Origin: Pezizomycotina sp. ARF18
Lineage: Eukaryota > Ascomycota
DNA length: 64,000 nucleotides
NCBI GenBank assembly: GCA_002224055.1
Contig: AZLU01000004.1
Coordinates: 1-64,000 of the forward strand
Reading direction: 5' to 3'
The notes beneath the pieces were generated by a model that saw only the letters and a list, made by a program, of their open reading frames with translations, made no database searches and was not told the DNA's origin. A program made the position numbers and the translations under genes. Of the stretch, positions 58,694-64,000 are shown in pieces (position 1 is the stretch's first letter; every line of letters starts with the position of its first letter).

Positions 58694-60090
58694 GAGCGTA
58701 GATAGATATTCTCATAAGTAATCTATGTAGCCTATGTATATACCGTAGTATTTAGCGGTGAGCACGAGACACTATTATAAACATGGTACTAGAGTATAAG
58801 CAAGCCCCACTTGCGAAAAAAAAAACAAATCCTCATTTCGCATGCTAAGAAATATTATATATATATATATATATAAGCAAGTATTATATTAAACAACAAA
58901 AAATATCGAAATTTTTATACGTTACAAGCAAGTATTTCACCAATAATAGCAAAATATTGCGTATCAGTAAGCAGCTGCAGTTTGGAAAATCTACAAATTC
59001 ATTTTTAAGCAAGCACGGTTCTCCACCAAATACTACAGTTACACACGGGTTAATTATAGTTGATAGGAACAATAATGTGTCGGCGATTGTATTCATATAA
59101 ACCACCCTACCAGCTATTAGTCCCAGTAAACTAGGGCAGCATCGTTGCGTATGGAAAAAGCTTTCAGCGCGCGTCAGCGTATATAGTTGGAGTTTGCCGT
59201 GCGTCATAACCCGTCTTTAGTACGCTATGCTTCACCACCAGGATAGCTCGAGCGCTCGTAGCTTCTTATGCAATGAGATGAGTGGTATTATATCGGATTT
59301 AAAGGGTCTTTGGGCGGACGCCTTTGCCCCTTTACATTTAGCTCGAGAAATTCGTTCGATACTGGTACTGCCCAATGCTTGTGAGAGTATATTAGTTAAG
59401 GGTATCTCTCACAGAAAAAAGAAAAAAAAGAAAAAAGAGGTTTGGGACGTTCATGACGTACTAGTAGTAAGATAGATGAAGGGCGTATATCAGTAACGAT
59501 ATCTACATGAGGTATTTCCAATATACTTTTTTTTTTCTTCCATGAAGAAAAGAAGAAAGAAAGAGGGAAATGATTGGTGGAAGACTAGGCAATTCTTAAA
59601 ATTCGCCACACGTTAAAGGTAAGATATCTCGTACTTAGTTGATATCGATAATATCTCTATTTGCATATATACGTGCACGTGCGTGCTGCGCTGTTGCATG
59701 AGCATTTACTTAGTGATCGCTTCCTATATCCTTGTGCATCATATAGGAAATTTTACCCAACCCTTTGATGAGTTTGGAGGTCTGGTAGCTCGTGGCTTGC
59801 AAACATTTTATGTAACGTACATATTCGTTGAGCTTTCTAATGTAAACAATGTAAAACTAGTATATATGAATTCAATTGTCTGTAGTTTATGTGGTATAAT
59901 TTGTATTTTTGATGTATATACTGCAAAAAGAGGGATGTACTTTCCCTTCTCTTCTCTCTCTATATGTATATATATATATATATATGCAAGTCTCTTTTTT
60001 ATTTACATGTTATTATGGGAGTATTGTTATCTATAACTACTATACAAAATATATTTTATACAAGAATTTCCCCCAATTCTCCATCTCCCT

Positions 60091-63000
60091 TTATATCGTA
60101 CCGCCATTACGACGCTTCTTACTGCCATTCGCGGGGCGTATGCTGGCCTCAGTACGTTCTGCTGCGATCTTCCTTGTAGTTTCCTTTTGCGGGAATAAGC
60201 TCGTCCCCCTCTCCGTTTCGGCGCCGTCGAGCGGGTTCATATCCTCCGCCGTCGGCGGTTCGTCGGCGCTCCAGAGCTGGAAGCGGGATTTCCGCTGCAG
60301 CCGCCGCTGGAGCTGCTCGTCGGCTACGTTTCTCACGTCGGGACGACGGAGCAGGCGCCGAAGGTCAGCGGACACTCTGCGCGGATTCGCGTGAGGAGGG
60401 CTGCTGCTGATTGCTCTGGTGCGGTAGTGGGGTTTCGGTGGGTGGGGATTCGGGTGATGATGTGTGTTCGGCTTCGTCTTCTTTTCCTCATCTGATGGTG
60501 GTTCTTGCTCGGGTGGTGGTAGTGGTGTTGGTTCTGCTTTCTCGTCTTCTTTTGCTTTGTCCGGTTGTGGTCCCCGCTTGGCTAGCGATACCACAGAATA
60601 ATCGGCCTGTACGACAGCGGGTTCCCTACCTCATTCGTATCGGCGACACAAGCGATTTCACCGCTTTCCTCGTGTAAAATTCTTCCGTCATCCTCTTCCT
60701 CCTGTCCGCTCTCGATTCGCTTTTCTCTTCGATGTTCGTTCCGCAGGCGTACCATCTCCGTCGCGAGGACCTTTATGGTGGTCGAATAGGTGAAAAACAC
60801 GACCTTCTCCTTCTTGGAAATCTTCCACGCGCCGGTGACCGTGGCGACGGAGAAGCGGCCGCGGCGGACCCAGCCTTCCATCAGGTGCGCCTCGCACTCC
60901 CTGCAGGCCTCAAGAAGCTCGCCGAACTGCGCGAGGCAGCACACGTAGTCGTTCCAGTTCTTGTTGTCGAGCACAAACCCTAACGATTCCAAAGTCGATT
61001 TCGCCTCCCGGATATCTAGCAGCGTGATGGGTGATTCTCCACCCGGTAGCATTTCGTCGGGGGCCGTAACGCAGGCGTCTATCAGCATGCTGAACTGAGG
61101 CGCCAGCATCATGCCTCTGTAACCCAGGACCGTTCTGTTGGGATTCTCCATGGGGAGCTTCTGCCCAACTTTCAGGGCGTACGTTATTAACCTCCTCCAC
61201 GAATCCCGTACCGCGTTCCAGCGGCCGAGGCGCAGGCTCGCCGTCAGCATCGGCGTCAGGATCATCCTGTCCGGGGTCGCCCCGTCGGGTGCCTGCTGCT
61301 CCGCCAATTCCAAGAACGCTTGTACTCGGCGGGCACCTCGTCCGGCCGGCCGCTTTGCAGCAGCGTCTCCATGATGGGCACGAACACGCTCGGCGGTAGC
61401 GCGGACTTTATGGGGTACCGGGAGAGTAAATCCGCCCCCGGCCGCCGCGTCTTGACGAGGTGCAGTATCGCCCTCGCCCTCGAGACGAGGTCCTCCGACG
61501 TCGCGTTGCCGCCTAAATTCTGCCGCGCCTCCAAGATTGATGCTTGAATCAAGAGCGTATACGTCGCGTACGAAGGCTGGATGTTCCGCTGGACCATCTG
61601 CTCGTACAGCACCCAGACCTCCGAGTACCGCCGCATCTTCATGAGGGAAATAATAAGGATATTGTACGGCACGTTATTCATCGTCAGGGTCTCGGGGATT
61701 GACTCGAGGACCTTTACGGCCTCGTTGTACTGGCGCGTCCGGCAGAACATGTAAATGTGCAGCGCGTAGGTGTGTAAATCGAACTCGATCCCGTTTTTCT
61801 TTCATCCGAGTTAGCGTTTCGTTGAAGCTCCTCTCCCAGCGCTTAGCGGCGAACCCAGCCAGCATCGTGTTCCAGACGTGGCAGGAATTATCCCTGCTGA
61901 CGGACTCGTAGTAGTTCAAAACTTTCCCCGCCATAGCCATGTTGTCGCTTTGGTGTGTGCCATCATGAGGAAGTTGTACATCGTAAAAGAAACCTCCCTG
62001 CGAGTTCCGCGAGCCGCATTAGGAACTTCGTGTTCTCGACGTCGCCGCGGAAGGCGCAGAGGTACATCAAAGCGCCGTATGTAACGCGGTTCGGTTTTAA
62101 GCCGCGCTCGAGCACGCGCTTGAGGATTTCCAGCATGGCGGGCATGTTTCTCGCCCAGGAGAGGCCTACCATGACGGTGTTATAGCACAGGAGGTCCGGC
62201 TCGATGCCGTGCGACTCTGCTGCATTCAAGAATTCCAGCGCCGCGCCCATTTCCCCGCGCATCGCGCGCGAGCGTAATACGTGCCGGCAGATGTGTGGGT
62301 TGAGCTCGTAGATGTCCAGATACTGTTTCAATAGCTGGTCGACAACTCCCGTCTCACCCCGCGCGGCGAACGCTTTCATTACGATACCGTAGCTGAGTTC
62401 GTCGGGCTTGACTCCGAAATTGGAAAAGTCCTCAAATATCATCCTGACCCCCTCGAAATTCTTGACGTGAACGTAAGCTTTCAAGAGACCGTTAAGTAAT
62501 TCGTTATAAAATAATGTGTTCGTCTGTCTCCGGTGCGTCTCGTACAACTTGAAAGCCTCAGGGTACTTCTGGTTATTGAGACAGTCTAGGATAGTCTTCT
62601 GTACGTGGTCGAAATCGTTCACCCAGCCCCTCGCTTCCATCAGCCTCGTAATGTTTTGACACATCTCGTACGATATCGTCGAGAATTCTTCACCCTTAGG
62701 CGTAGCAAGACTTCTCAGAGCTCCCTTCCAGATGAAGTTTGAGAAATCTTCCATCCGTTTCGTCTTTATCACCCCCCCGGTCCTCTCCAGCCATTCTTTG
62801 AACGCTGCAGGAGCACCATTTGACGAATTCAATACCAATATGGCGCTAAAATGGTCTTTCCGTGCCATAACGCCTTCCCAGAGCTTCAGCATAAGGTTCC
62901 ACTCCTTTTTGCAAGGGTATAGCCCAGAAAGTCCTCGACCCCGCAAAGTGCAACCTGCTATGGACGGACGCATACGCTAGCAGCAACTCAAGCGCTCCCG

Positions 63001-63800
63001 GGAGGTTATGGAGCTTGATTAGAACGTTTACTAGGCATCTGCACGAGTACCTCCCGAGCTCTTCGAGCGTTATCGCACTGCCGATTTCGATACACTGCTC
63101 TAGGTGAACTTTATGTCCGACTGGGAGAGGTACTTTAGCAGCGTGTTCCTCCGGCTTCGGGCGTCGCCCTTTTCCCAGGGGTAACCTAATTCTTTGTGGT
63201 ACAGCGTCCAAGCTAAATCGTAAAAGTCGGTTTTCCTACTGTTTATCAGCACGTCGAAGGTTGGGTACTGCTGGTCGATGTCGATGTTTTCATCGTACGG
63301 CAGAGATTGGCGCGCGAGGTTCTTGAGCGTTTCGTGTGCTGAAGATCTTCGGCAGTGGCTTCCTTGGCTGATGATGAGCTGTACAGGCGCCTACAGTACC
63401 GGATAAGCAGTGCGGTAGCGCTAGGGCGCGCTGACGAGTACCGCCGTATCAATGCTAGTGCTCTGGGTGGGTATAAAAAGTCCAGATCCACTACCGCAGC
63501 TTGCTGCTGCTGCTGCCTCGCCGGAATTTCGTCGTCTGCGGTGTTGTAGTTGCTGTAGTTGTCCGTGCTGCCGAAGAACAAGCTGGGTATGTCTAACCCG
63601 GTACCTCCGTGAACCCAGAATGCACTGTGCAGCATTCTTCGGGACTTGTAGCGGATGCATGAGGAGCGGGGAGAAGTCGGATGAGAAGTGCAGGAGGAGG
63701 AGGAAGAGGAAGAAGGAGAATGCTTAGAGGGTTTGGATATCAGGGAGATATAGCGGTTGGTGCCTCTGCTGTTTAGGCGGCGGACGATCCGTTCGAGCAT
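60091..63800 (-). CDS. Mitochondrial pentatricopeptide repeat protein
   Basis: The in-frame ATG at 63800 gives MLERIVRRLNSRGTNRYISL, a basic amphipathic leader typical of mitochondrial import. An upstream stop and lack of another ATG support this start. The longest open segment (61963-62973) holds consecutive PPR units such as FYNELLNGLLKAYVHVKNFE, GVKPDELSYGIVMKAFAARG, IEPDLLCYNTVMVGLS and GLKPNRVTYGALMYLCAFRG. More units follow at 61262-61750 (MNNVPYNILIISLMKMRRYS, then QPSYATYTLLIQASI). A Glu/Pro-rich tail ends SKKRRNGGTI at 60091. PPR arrays bind single-stranded RNA. Size (about 1,200 residues) and layout recall CYA5-like factors for COX1 mRNA, but the target is not provable here. Several frame changes (near 63270, 61950, 61270) are probably sequencing indels. 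Confidence 0.85.
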
Positions 63801-64000
63801 TCCCTTGCGAAGCAGAGAGTTGAGGCGGAATGCTGCTTTGTCCGTCCACCGCACTCCTCTTCTAGGTCCAATTGCGTCGCGTGTGTAGACAGTGTAGAGC
63901 TACTGACTCGTTAGCTAGAGGTCCACTAGCAGCAGTGAAGACTTGAAGGATTTTTGAGCTCTTTCCTACCTTTACATCGACGGTCGGTAGCTTGTCTTCG
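63801..64000. promoter_or_regulatory. 5' flank of the PPR gene
   Basis: Presumed leader and promoter of the minus-strand PPR gene. No separate gene or motif was recognised before the window ends. Confidence 0.35.

Larger units (their letters stand above)
55428..60090. other. Gene-poor, homopolymer-rich stretch
   Basis: No gene is recognised in 4.7 kb. Tracts include GTT repeats at 55488-55530, TA repeats at 57131-57154, 58856-58875 and 59964-59986, and six long T runs between 57525 and 58693. Overlapping open frames at 55835-56363 on both strands (one Leu/Phe-rich, one Lys-rich) mirror each other and look like products of base bias. CT-rich leaders near 55690-55800 probably belong to the promoter of the minus-strand gene at 53-55.4 kb. 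Confidence 0.5.

Noticed and set aside
58884-59207. Minus-strand 107-codon open frame
   Set aside because: Beyond chance length only slightly, no family, no promoter or splice signals; in AT-rich gene-poor DNA.

Overview
The window is nuclear DNA of a filamentous ascomycete fungus (Pezizomycotina). It has short GT-AG introns of about 50-90 bases, conserved housekeeping genes of fungal type (UBI-L40, eIF5A, SEC5, BMS1, IDH2, RRN7), an accessory stretch of ankyrin, F-box, zinc-finger and secreted-protein genes, and a transposon with the TA-rich, CA/TG-poor look left by repeat-induced point mutation. I cannot fix the species or the class.

Layout. 0-17 kb is accessory DNA: ankyrin-repeat remnants, a pair of small inverted MITE-like elements bracketing a small secreted cysteine-rich protein gene, a decayed Tc1/mariner transposon (8.35-9.76 kb), an F-box gene with an Ala/Gln-rich middle, and two diverged tandem copies of a small Cys-rich hypothetical gene. 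17-21 kb holds no gene I recognise. 21-34 kb carries an MCH1-like MFS transporter, the ubiquitin-L40 fusion, the Pol I factor RRN7, eIF5A, and two tandem I9/PBI2-like protease-B inhibitors. 35-41.3 kb is a minus-strand block of regulatory domains: paired C2H2 fingers, a ubiquitin-like domain, a GATA finger, a STAND-type N-terminal domain, a KN homeodomain, four copies of an undescribed repeat, and RING-like cysteine clusters. 41.7-51.7 kb is core: SEC5, BMS1 (convergent with SEC5) and IDH2 (divergent from BMS1). 53-55.4 kb is a low-complexity, possibly Whi5-like gene. 55.4-60.1 kb is gene-poor and full of homopolymers. 60.1-63.8 kb is a mitochondrial-type PPR protein.

The main overall point is about reading frames. 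Essential genes that must work in a living fungus (ubiquitin-L40, eIF5A, IDH2, SEC5) are each broken here by single missing bases, nearly always inside runs of the same base. Splice sites and all other residues are intact. This looks like residual long-read indel error rather than gene decay, so most frame breaks in the other genes should not be read as pseudogenisation without checking.

The genes form no single pathway. Candidates for follow-up are the regulatory-domain block at 35-41 kb with its new repeat, the two tandem protease inhibitors, the A|TG-split start and 7-base exon of the UBI-L40 gene, a small palindromic insertion with a 10-base direct repeat at 16.9 kb, and the dispersed palindromic 11-mer family near 51.9 and 58.6 kb.
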